Shown here piece by piece: positions 23,966 to 31,661 of a stretch of DNA of 38,459 nucleotides (position 1 is the first letter of the stretch; each line of letters starts with the position of its first letter). The translations under genes and the position numbers were made by a program. The notes under the pieces were generated by a model that saw only the letters and a list, made by a program, of their open reading frames with translations, did not search any database and was not told the DNA's origin. Origin of the DNA: Lachnospiraceae bacterium (GTDB taxonomy: Bacteria > Bacillota > Clostridia > Lachnospirales > Lachnospiraceae); contig JAILCB010000137.1 in the NCBI GenBank assembly GCA_024680595.1, forward strand, positions 1-38,459, in the 5' to 3' direction.

Positions 23966-25555
23966 ATGAATAGAAAAAAATGGTATGAATGGATTATGCT
24001 GCTGGTTTATATCCTGCTCCTGGCGCTTTGCGTCTATTTGACTATAACGGGAGAGGGGACCCTGAGCATTTCTACGATTGCTGTAAATGCGGGAATGTTC
24101 CTATTAGTGGGAATTATTCTCCTTTCCTGTGAAAGGAGAAGCTTTCGCCCCATATCTAGGATGACGGATGATTTGATAGGGGTCACGGAAAAGATCCGGC
24201 AGGATGCCATGCATGCCCACCGCTATCTCTATGAAGAATACAAGGAGAAGAAGGAGGAGCTTTTCACGGGAGGCATTTTGAGGAAGCGCTATCAGGACTA
24301 TCAATATGAGATGGATCGGATTGCCCGCTCCACATCGCCCTATTACCGCTGTGATATTGAGGATTATATTAGTGAAGAGCTGGTGGATCATGTGATTCAC
24401 AGGGATATTCTGAATCAGGTGGCGGGTGTCATGACGGGACTTGGAATCCTAGGTACTTTCATTGGCCTGACCCTGGGCCTGCAGAGCTTTAATACGGGCA
24501 CGACTGCGGAGATCACCAATAGCATTGAGCCCCTGATGCGGGGTATCAAGGTGGCCTTCCATACATCCATTTATGGAATGGTATTTTCCCTGACCTTTAA
24601 CTTTGTTTATAAGCGCAGATTAAGTGATGCAGAGGCCGCTGTCCGGGCTTTTCTGGATTCCTATCGCAAATATGTCCTGCCGGACACCACTACGGACGGC
24701 ATCAACCGTATGATGGGTATGCAGAAGGAGCAGACCGATGCGGTAAAGGATCTTACCATTTCCATGGCCCATCAGATTTCGGAGGAGCTGGGCATGACGC
24801 TGGAGCCCCAGTTTAACCGCTTTGACAAGACCATCCGGGACTTTGGCAATATGGCTACAAAGAATCAGATGGATGCCCTGTCTGCGGTGGTGAATGCCTT
24901 TGTGAAGGAGATGAATACCAGCCTGGATAATTCCTTTAAGCAGCTGTCGGAAACCATTTCTGACACTCTGGCGGTTCAGAAGGAGAATGATAAGCAGATT
25001 CAGATGCTCTATGCAAAGACTGCGGGTACGGCGGAGAGCATGGAGACTATTTCCAGACAGACAGAGAAGGTGGTGACTTCTCTGGAGCGTTATTCCAGAG
25101 AGGTCCATGAGATAGAGCGCCAGATTGGCAGGACGGCAGATACCCTGAGGGAACAGGGGGAGAGTGCGGAAAGGGTCCTCTCCGGAGAAAAGGCCCATCT
25201 GTCGGATTTGAGGGATTCCAGAAAGGCAATGGACTCCTCTGTGGAGCTTTTAACAGAGGAGCTAAAGCGGCAGTCTGAGGTCCTGAAGGCCTTCCAGAAA
25301 TCCCTGGATGACCTGCCCAAGAATGTGGACCATACCTTCCATATCATTAATGAGAACCTGCAGGACGTGGAGCGGCATTTCCAGAAGTCGGTTCTGGAGG
25401 TGAAGAATGCGGTGGAGAGGGTTCCGGAGGCCGTGGCCTATTCCTATGAGGGTATTGAGCAGGGCTTTGACCGGGCCGCCCGGGCCGTGGAAAGCCTGAG
25501 CCAGACCGTGGAAGAGGCAGACAGGCGGTCCCGCCTTAGAATGGGGAAAAAGTAA
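23966..25555 (+). CDS. ZorA/MotA/TolQ-like proton-channel protein with long coiled-coil tail
   Basis: A 529-residue membrane protein of the MotA/TolQ/ExbB family. Helices are predicted at about 9-27, 37-55, 150-172 and 195-215. The channel motifs are MTGLGILGTFIGLTLGLQ (with T164) and VAFHTSIYGMVFSLTFNFVY (with T200 and S201), as in stator pentamers that conduct ions. A cytoplasmic tail of about 310 residues, heptad-rich and lacking Pro-rich breaks (FDKTIRDFGNMATKNQM onward), resembles the long tail of the Zorya protein ZorA more than flagellar MotA. An ATG at 23951 exists, but its own codons hold GGAGGGA, so 23966 is chosen. It starts a three-gene cluster with a MotB-like partner and an FHA transporter. 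Confidence 0.87.
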   Translation: MNRKKWYEWIMLLVYILLLALCVYLTITGEGTLSISTIAVNAGMFLLVGIILLSCERRSFRPISRMTDDLIGVTEKIRQDAMHAHRYLYEEYKEKKEELFTGGILRKRYQDYQYEMDRIARSTSPYYRCDIEDYISEELVDHVIHRDILNQVAGVMTGLGILGTFIGLTLGLQSFNTGTTAEITNSIEPLMRGIKVAFHTSIYGMVFSLTFNFVYKRRLSDAEAAVRAFLDSYRKYVLPDTTTDGINRMMGMQKEQTDAVKDLTISMAHQISEELGMTLEPQFNRFDKTIRDFGNMATKNQMDALSAVVNAFVKEMNTSLDNSFKQLSETISDTLAVQKENDKQIQMLYAKTAGTAESMETISRQTEKVVTSLERYSREVHEIERQIGRTADTLREQGESAERVLSGEKAHLSDLRDSRKAMDSSVELLTEELKRQSEVLKAFQKSLDDLPKNVDHTFHIINENLQDVERHFQKSVLEVKNAVERVPEAVAYSYEGIEQGFDRAARAVESLSQTVEEADRRSRLRMGKK

Positions 25556-25565
25556 GGGTTTACCC

Positions 25566-25605
25566 GCGGACGAGTAGGGCGCGATTTGCATCTTCCCTAC
25601 CCGGT
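25566..25605 (+). repeat. Dispersed structured repeat, family 1, half copy B
   Basis: Bases 25566-25605 match the second hairpin of family 1 (GCGATTTGCATCTTCCCT loop and arm). The stem GTAGGG/CCCTAC (25574-25579 and 25595-25600) contains an extra T in one arm matched by an extra A in the other relative to copy A, keeping a 15-base loop. It lies between the channel gene and its MotB-like partner. Confidence 0.75.
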
Positions 25606-25702
25606 CTTGAGAATAGGTAAAGGGGCGGGAGTACCTGCCCATAGTATGAGAATCGGAAGACCGTGAACCGGAGCGGCCACGGGAAACCGGAAGGAGAATA
25701 TA

Positions 25703-26641
25703 ATGCGCTTGCGACGTAGAAGACCGGATGAGGAGACCACCTATTGGCTATCCTATTCGGACATGATGGCAGGGCTTTTACTGACCTTTGTGCTAATCAT
25801 TTCTTTCACAATGCTTCATGCGAAAATTCAATATGACGAAAAGGAGACCCAGCTCTTAGGCAAGGAGCAGGAGCTCATTATCCAGACCGATGAGCTGAAG
25901 GAGGAGAGGGCCACGGTGGCCTCCCAGAAAGCGATTCTGGACAGCCAGCAGGTCAAGCTCAATGCCCAGGAGGAGGCTCTCGCGAAGCAGGGGGAAAAGA
26001 TTGCCCTGCAGGAAAAGACCCTTAGGGAGCAGCATGAGCTCCTGAATGAATTCCAGACCCTCATGGATGAGCAGCAGGCCAAATTAGACAATATTATCGG
26101 TGTCCGGAGCGAGCTAATCCAGGCCCTAAAGGAGGAATTTGATAATTCCAACCTCCATATTGCCGTGGACGAGCAGACCGGGGCCATTACCTTCGATTCC
26201 AGTATACTCTTTGACTATAATAAGGCCGAGGTAAAGGAGTCCGGAAAGAAGTTCCTCTCCGAATTCCTGCCCCGTTATGTCAAGGTACTTTTGGGGGATA
26301 AATATAAGGATTTCGTGTCGGAGATTCTCATAGAAGGCCATACGGATACGGAGGGGCAGTATATTTTCAACCTGAATCTCTCTCAGAAAAGGGCATTTTC
26401 CGTGGCGGAATATTGCCTGTCAGACGATAATGGCTTCTTGAGCGACAGTGAGCTAAAGGCCCTAAGGGGAGTGGTGGCCGTTACGGGCCGGTCTTATAGT
26501 AATCCGGTATACGGGGAGGACGGGAAAGTGGATATGGCCGCCTCCCGCCGGGTGGAATTCCTTTTCCGCCTAAAGGATGAGGAAATGATCCGGGAGATGA
26601 TTGAGATACTCAGCGCGGGTCAGGAGGAAGCAGGGCAATAG
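25703..26641 (+). CDS. ZorB/MotB-like stator protein with OmpA domain
   Basis: A 312-residue partner of the upstream channel. A basic N-terminus leads to WLSYSDMMAGLLLTFVLIIS, one membrane helix (about 16-36) with the conserved proton-carrying aspartate D20. A heptad-rich coiled coil (about 45-135) leads to an OmpA-like peptidoglycan-binding domain (about 160-290) with SSILFDYNKAEV, ILIEGHTDTEG and the closing AASRRVEFLFRL. This is the MotB/ZorB layout. AAGGAGA precedes the ATG. The flagellar genes of this organism lie 20 kb away, so this is probably a second, non-flagellar motor. Confidence 0.88.
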   Translation: MRLRRRRPDEETTYWLSYSDMMAGLLLTFVLIISFTMLHAKIQYDEKETQLLGKEQELIIQTDELKEERATVASQKAILDSQQVKLNAQEEALAKQGEKIALQEKTLREQHELLNEFQTLMDEQQAKLDNIIGVRSELIQALKEEFDNSNLHIAVDEQTGAITFDSSILFDYNKAEVKESGKKFLSEFLPRYVKVLLGDKYKDFVSEILIEGHTDTEGQYIFNLNLSQKRAFSVAEYCLSDDNGFLSDSELKALRGVVAVTGRSYSNPVYGEDGKVDMAASRRVEFLFRLKDEEMIREMIEILSAGQEEAGQ

Positions 26642-26662
26642 GTGTGTTGAAAGGACACTATA

Positions 26663-29191
26663 ATGGATAGAAAGCGAGAGAGGAAAACAGTTAATCGGAA
26701 TTCACCGGCAGGGCTGGTTTTTTTCGAGGAGAAGGAAAAACCCAGACAATATATTATTTTTCATAATGTAAAAATAGGCAAGGGTGAGGAGGAAGTGATT
26801 GCCCCTCATAAGCTGGTTTTGAATTATCCCTTTCTGGATGAGGACCAGTGCGAGATCAGCAATAGGGACGGCCACTGGGTCTATAAGAATACGTCTTCTT
26901 CTGTATTTACCTTTGTGGGAGGCCTCCATGTAAAGGAGGGGGAGGAGAGGATCCTGGAAAACGGGGACATGATCCGGCTCTCCAATGACAGAATGCTAAC
27001 TGCCATTTTTCTCACCGATGTGGAGGGGATGGATGAATGGGAGACCATTGATCTGGACACCGGAGACCATACGGTGAGGATTGTGGACGGGGATGATTTG
27101 GACAAGCCGGTGGAGGACCAGGATGCCATACTCCTTCACTATGACCAGGGCCGGTGGGAAATATCAGAGATACAGTCTGATGATATCCGGCTGAATGGAC
27201 AAAAGATTAATAGGCCTACCAGAATTCGTATTGATGACTGTATAGGAGTGGGAGATACCCTATTCTACTTTGAAGGCGCCAAGCTAATCTATGGAAATAA
27301 GCGTCACCGGCTGGGAGCCCTATCCATACAGATCGATGAAAGGGCGGTTTATAAGCATTTTCAGAAGCAGCTTCTCCTGCAGGATATTAATCTCTCAGTG
27401 GAGAGGGGCAATATGGTCCTAATCCTGGGCGGGTCCGGAGCAGGCAAGAGTACCTTTGTCAATGCGGTCACGGGCTATGAAAAGGCCAAGGCTACCATTA
27501 AGTCCGGGGAAATTGATTTCTATAAGCAATATGATGAGGTCAAGTACCAGATAGGCTTTGTACCCCAAAAGGATCTGCTGAGAGGGGAGGATTCTGTTTA
27601 TAATACCCTTCTGAATGCGGCGGAAATACGTTTACCTTCTGATATCCCCTTCCGTGAGAGGGAGAAGAGGGTTAGGGAGGTCATGGAGACCTTTGGCCTC
27701 ACGCCCTTAAAGGATGAGTTCGTGTCAAAGCTGTCCGGAGGGCAGAGGAAGAGGCTTTCAATTGGAGTGGAGTACATCTCCTCCCCTTCTCTATTCATAT
27801 TGGATGAACCGGATTCCGGCCTGGACGGTATCATGGCCCGGGAGCTCATGGAGAATCTCAAGCTCATTGCCTGGCAGGACAAGATTGTCATGGTGATTTC
27901 CCATACCCCGGACCGGGTCATTAATCTTTTTGACAAGGTGATTGTTCTAGCCAAGAATACCGAGCATAGGGTGGGACAGCTGGCCTTCTACGGGAATATC
28001 GAAGAGGCCAGGCGCTTCTTCAATGTGGATTCCATGGAGGAGATTGTAAAGGAGATCAATTCCGTCAGTGAGGGCGGAGAGGGCAGGGCCGACTATTATA
28101 TTGAAAAGTATAAGGCTTATTCCGCTGAGAGGGACCGGGATCAGACGCCCGGGCAGGCGGTGCAGGAAAAGGCTGGGGCTGAAGAGAGCCCCGAAGATGA
28201 GGCGGCAGCCGAATTAGAGACCGCCCTATCGACGGAAGACCGGGACAAGGCCGGAGAGAGGACGGCAGGATCAGAAAAGAAATACGCAGGCCGCCTGGGC
28301 CAGATCAAGGTATACTTCTGGAAGCAGGTCCGTATCTTCCGCAATGAAAAGAACTGGAAAGTGTTTCCTATGGCGGCCCTCATAGCCTTTCTGGTGTCCT
28401 ATGTCTTGGGCTACCGGATGTTTAGGAATATGGAGGGCACCAGGCTGGGAGGCATGGGCATCATCAGTATCTGCATCTGGAACGGCTTTTTTAACTCTAT
28501 TCAGACCATTTGCAAGGAGAGGGAGATTATTAAGAGGGAGCACAGGAGCGGCCTGCATATCTCCTCGTATGTAATGGCCCAGATGCTCTTGCAGGCCATT
28601 GTGTGCCTGCTGCAGGTTCTTATTAGTATCTTTGTTTTTTATATTTACGGGGTTTATTTCCCGGATACAGGCATCATGACCGGATTTTTTGTCCTGGATC
28701 TGTGCATTACCATGTTCCTGGTAACCTATGCGGCGGATATGCTGGCCCTAATGGTATCCTGTATTGTCAAGAATACGACATCTGCTATGACGGTCATGCC
28801 CTTTCTCCTATTGGTGCAGCTGGTCTTCACGGGGGTTCTCTTTCCCCTTCAGGGCTTTTCCGAAAAGATTTCCGATCTGACAATTGGAAAATGGGGGGTG
28901 AATGCGACATGTGTTATTTCGGACTATAATAGCCAGCCCTCTGTGGTTTTGTATACAGCCCTGAGTAAGCTGCGGGGAAATCCGGATGTGGATGCCTTTG
29001 TATCCATGTTTCTGCAGGGAAATACCAGGCAGGCCATGGATAAGTTTGCGGGGCAGAATATGCAGGAGCCCCAGTTTGAATATTCCGCGGCCAATGTGGG
29101 AAGGGATTGGATTATCCTCTGCGGGGATTCCCTGCTCTACGCCTTTTTGGGGATTCTGGCCCTGGAGCGGGTGGATAAGGATCAGAGATAG
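26663..29191 (+). CDS. Double-FHA-domain ABCG-type transporter
   Basis: The 842-residue product is a one-chain half transporter. Two FHA-like domains come first: about 28-120 and about 130-210 (DDIRLNGQKINRPTRIRIDD). The nucleotide-binding domain (about 235-450) has Walker A GGSGAGKST (256-264), Q-loop Q302, signature LSGGQRKRLSIG (357-368), Walker B LFILDEP (377-383) and H414. A linker of about 90 residues rich in Ala, Glu and Asp leads to an ABC2-type membrane domain (about 560-842) with six predicted helices. This order is that of mycobacterial Rv1747, an FHA-ABC transporter controlled by a Ser/Thr kinase. In the first FHA domain the usual Ser and His that bind phosphothreonine are Asp and Gln. 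It lies 21 bases after the MotB-like gene. Confidence 0.9.
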   Translation: MDRKRERKTVNRNSPAGLVFFEEKEKPRQYIIFHNVKIGKGEEEVIAPHKLVLNYPFLDEDQCEISNRDGHWVYKNTSSSVFTFVGGLHVKEGEERILENGDMIRLSNDRMLTAIFLTDVEGMDEWETIDLDTGDHTVRIVDGDDLDKPVEDQDAILLHYDQGRWEISEIQSDDIRLNGQKINRPTRIRIDDCIGVGDTLFYFEGAKLIYGNKRHRLGALSIQIDERAVYKHFQKQLLLQDINLSVERGNMVLILGGSGAGKSTFVNAVTGYEKAKATIKSGEIDFYKQYDEVKYQIGFVPQKDLLRGEDSVYNTLLNAAEIRLPSDIPFREREKRVREVMETFGLTPLKDEFVSKLSGGQRKRLSIGVEYISSPSLFILDEPDSGLDGIMARELMENLKLIAWQDKIVMVISHTPDRVINLFDKVIVLAKNTEHRVGQLAFYGNIEEARRFFNVDSMEEIVKEINSVSEGGEGRADYYIEKYKAYSAERDRDQTPGQAVQEKAGAEESPEDEAAAELETALSTEDRDKAGERTAGSEKKYAGRLGQIKVYFWKQVRIFRNEKNWKVFPMAALIAFLVSYVLGYRMFRNMEGTRLGGMGIISICIWNGFFNSIQTICKEREIIKREHRSGLHISSYVMAQMLLQAIVCLLQVLISIFVFYIYGVYFPDTGIMTGFFVLDLCITMFLVTYAADMLALMVSCIVKNTTSAMTVMPFLLLVQLVFTGVLFPLQGFSEKISDLTIGKWGVNATCVISDYNSQPSVVLYTALSKLRGNPDVDAFVSMFLQGNTRQAMDKFAGQNMQEPQFEYSAANVGRDWIILCGDSLLYAFLGILALERVDKDQR

Positions 29192-29224
29192 GACAATGGG
29201 GGTTGGTTTTGAAAGGAGGAACTT

Positions 29225-30532
29225 ATGTGGGCATATGAAAGTGTGTTTTATCAGATTTATCCTCTGGGCCTTTGCGGAGCGCCCTTTGACAATGACGGTA
29301 TTCCGGAGCACAGGATATTGAAAATCCTGGATTGGGTGCCCCATATTCAGAAATTGAATTGTAATGCGGTTTATTTTTCACCCTTATTTGAGTCCGACAG
29401 CCATGGCTATAATACCCGGGATTACAGGAAGGTGGATGTCCGTCTGGGGACTAATGAGGATTTTGCCGGGGTTTCAAAGGCACTTCATGACAAGGGAATC
29501 CGGGTCATTTTGGACGGGGTCTTTAACCATGTGGGCCGGGGCTTCTGGGCCTTTCAGGATCTAATAAAGAATCGGGAGAATTCCCCCTACAAAGACTGGT
29601 TCTATATTAATTTCGGCGGGAATTCCAATTATAATGACGGCTTTTGGTATGAGGGCTGGGAGGGTCATTTCGACCTGGTCAAGCTGAATCTGAAGAATGA
29701 GCAGGTGGTTCAGCATCTTTTTGACTCTATCCGGTCCTGGGTGGAGGAGTTTGAGATAGACGGGCTTAGGCTGGATGTGGCCTATTGCCTGGACCCGGAC
29801 TTCCTGAAGCGGCTCAGAGATTTCACATCTGGCCTAAAGGAGGATTTCTTCCTGGTGGGAGAGACCCTACACGGGGACTATAAGCGGTGGATGAATGATA
29901 ATGCCTGCCATAGCGTCACAAATTATGAGTGCTATAAGGGTTTGCATTCCAGCCTGAACAGTATGAATCTCTTTGAGATTGTCCACTCCCTGCAGAGACA
30001 GTTTGGGCCGGAGAATTGGACTCTCTATAAGGATATGCATCTCCTGTCCTTTGTGGATAATCATGATGTCACAAGGGTGGCCAGTATACTAAAGGATCCA
30101 AAACACCTGAAGCTCATATATGCCCTAATGTTCGGCATGCCCGGCATTCCTATCATATATTACGGCAGTGAATGGGGGGTAAAGGGAGACAAGAAGGACG
30201 GGGATCCGGCTCTGAGGCCTGCCTTCGATGAGCCGGAGTGGAATGATTTGACGGATTATATTGCCGCTCTCGCCCATGCGGAGAGGGAGAGCAGGGCCAT
30301 GCAATATGGGGCCTTTAAGAGTCTGGTTCTAACCAATAAGCAATGTATCTTTGAGCGGGAGATTGGGGAGGACCGGGTCATGATAGCGGTGAATGCCGAT
30401 ACAGAGGAGTACCGGGCGGACTTCAATGCCAGAGCCGGCAGGGCCCATGACCTCATTACCGGGGAAACCTTTGACTTTGGCGGGGGACTGCGGATTCCTC
30501 CCTGCCGGGCCCTGGTGCTGCAGCCCTATTGA
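29225..30532 (+). CDS. Cytoplasmic GH13 alpha-amylase-family enzyme
   Basis: A 435-residue glycoside hydrolase of family 13 without a signal peptide, so probably acting on maltodextrins or related alpha-glucans inside the cell. The four conserved regions are DGVFNHVGR (97-105), GLRLDVAYC with nucleophile D184, LVGETLHG with acid/base E213, and FVDNHDVTR with D281. It is short for the family, with a reduced C-terminal beta domain (about 350-435). A very good ribosome binding site (AAAGGAGGAACTT) precedes the ATG. It lies 33 bases after the transporter stop and may be read from the same transcript, though no functional link is evident. Confidence 0.93.
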   Translation: MWAYESVFYQIYPLGLCGAPFDNDGIPEHRILKILDWVPHIQKLNCNAVYFSPLFESDSHGYNTRDYRKVDVRLGTNEDFAGVSKALHDKGIRVILDGVFNHVGRGFWAFQDLIKNRENSPYKDWFYINFGGNSNYNDGFWYEGWEGHFDLVKLNLKNEQVVQHLFDSIRSWVEEFEIDGLRLDVAYCLDPDFLKRLRDFTSGLKEDFFLVGETLHGDYKRWMNDNACHSVTNYECYKGLHSSLNSMNLFEIVHSLQRQFGPENWTLYKDMHLLSFVDNHDVTRVASILKDPKHLKLIYALMFGMPGIPIIYYGSEWGVKGDKKDGDPALRPAFDEPEWNDLTDYIAALAHAERESRAMQYGAFKSLVLTNKQCIFEREIGEDRVMIAVNADTEEYRADFNARAGRAHDLITGETFDFGGGLRIPPCRALVLQPY

Positions 30533-30585
30533 TGTCAGTGGGAGAAGGCGCTTTTGCGCTGACTGTAGGGGTGAGCAGACCTGTA

Positions 30586-30644
30586 GGGATTTGGTTTGGA
30601 AGATGTCAGCTGACGGTGACCCGAATCCCGCACCAGGTCTCGAT
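30586..30644 (+). repeat. Dispersed structured repeat, family 2, copy D
   Basis: GGGATTTGG (30586-30594) pairs with CCGAATCCC (30621-30629) through one wobble, with the same TTTGGAAGAT spacer and inner GTCAGC-TGAC-GGTGAC hairpin as copy B; 41 of 44 bases agree. The 3' flank CCCGAATCCCGCACCAGGTC also matches copy A. It lies in the leader of the thiamine pyrophosphokinase gene. Confidence 0.85.
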
Positions 30645-30679
30645 GGAGAGACTGGAAGTCATTTAGATGGAGGACAGGG

Positions 30680-31483
30680 GTGAAGGCTAATAGAAGGTGC
30701 TTTATTGTTGGCGCCGGAGACTTCTTTGGCTTCCTGCAGCCGCCGGAAGCCGGGGATTATCTCATTGCCGCAGATGGGGGTTACCGGGCTCTGGAGAGGC
30801 TGGGATATAGGCCGGATCTGCTAATCGGCGACTTTGATTCCCTGGGGCAGGTTCCGGGTGACCCTTCTGAGCCGGGGGAGGACGGCCCCTCTAATATGGA
30901 CAATGGGAATTCCTTCCCGGTCTTTGGATCCCGGGAGGGCGGCCCCTCTAATATGGACAATGGGAATTCCTTCCCGGCCCTTAAGCCGGGGCAAGATGGC
31001 TTTGGGAGCCATATAGACGCGGGGCAGATTATAAGGCTGCCGGTCCGCAAGGATGATACGGATATCGGAGCGGCAGTGAAGATTGGCCTGGACAAGGGCT
31101 TTCGGGATTTCCGGATCTATGGGGGAACCGGGGGGCGCTTTGCCCATACCATGGCTAATATCCAGCTCTTATCCCATATTGCGGAGACCGGGGCAAGGGC
31201 CTTCCTATATGGGAAGAATGCAGTGATGACAGCCTTGAAGAATGGAAAGCTGTCCTTTAGGGAGGGGGCGGCAGGCTATATTTCCATATTCTCCCTAGCC
31301 GATATTTCCCGGGGGGTCTCTATTTCCGGCCTCAAGTATGAACTGGAGAATGGTATATTGGAGAATACATTCTCTCTGGGAGTCAGTAATGAATTTCTGG
31401 CCTGCCCTGCACATATCTGTGTGGAGGAGGGAACCCTCCTGGTGATTTGGGAGGATGACGCCAATAGGTTTCTTGCGACCTAA
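30680..31483 (+). CDS. Thiamine pyrophosphokinase with a repeat-containing insert
   Basis: The enzyme transfers pyrophosphate from ATP to thiamine to make the cofactor thiamine diphosphate. The catalytic domain has ADGGYRALERLG, IGDFDSLG (D51 and D53 positions for metal) and KDDTDIGAA (KDDTD 124-128), with the C-terminal thiamine-binding beta domain (LKYELENGILENTFSLGVSNEF). At 267 residues it is about 50 longer than usual because of an insert (about 57-116) that holds two copies of a 19-residue unit. Translation starts at GTG 30680 after ATGGAGGACAG. The adjacent gene hemZ is downstream. Confidence 0.92.
   Translation: MKANRRCFIVGAGDFFGFLQPPEAGDYLIAADGGYRALERLGYRPDLLIGDFDSLGQVPGDPSEPGEDGPSNMDNGNSFPVFGSREGGPSNMDNGNSFPALKPGQDGFGSHIDAGQIIRLPVRKDDTDIGAAVKIGLDKGFRDFRIYGGTGGRFAHTMANIQLLSHIAETGARAFLYGKNAVMTALKNGKLSFREGAAGYISIFSLADISRGVSISGLKYELENGILENTFSLGVSNEFLACPAHICVEEGTLLVIWEDDANRFLAT
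30883..30977 (+). repeat. Tandem 57-bp duplication inside thiamine pyrophosphokinase
   Basis: A 38-base segment at 30883-30920 is repeated exactly at 30940-30977, offset 57 bases, so the frame is kept. Each encodes GPSNMDNGNSFP. The flanking seven bases also match with one change. Confidence 0.9.
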
Positions 31484-31508
31484 AGGGGAGAAAAGCGATT
31501 CTCTTTGG

Positions 31509-31550
31509 CCGCAGGGCAGATTCAGCCGCAGGGCAGATTCAGCTGCAGGA
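31509..31550 (+). repeat. Short tandem 17-bp repeat before hemZ
   Basis: CCGCAGGGCAGATTCAG occurs at 31509-31525 and again directly at 31526-31542, with a partial third copy (CTGCAGG) after it. It lies in the gap between thiamine pyrophosphokinase and hemZ. Confidence 0.85.
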
Positions 31551-31661
31551 TGAGAGACAGGTAAGGATGCAATTAGGACGGGACACGGAGTGTCCTGCCT
31601 TCAGTAGTAAGGAGTGAAGCGGATTGCAAATGACCGCTTTATTTACGGTAACTGGGTTTTT

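Noticed and set aside
23966-26641. Calling the motor pair a Zorya defence system outright
   Set aside because: Only the ZorA- and ZorB-like genes are present. No ZorC, ZorD helicase or ZorE nuclease is seen in the 38 kb, so the name is used only as a likeness.
30883-30977. Attachment site or insertion scar
   Set aside because: The repeat is short, in-frame and inside an intact enzyme gene; no mobile gene lies between or near the copies.
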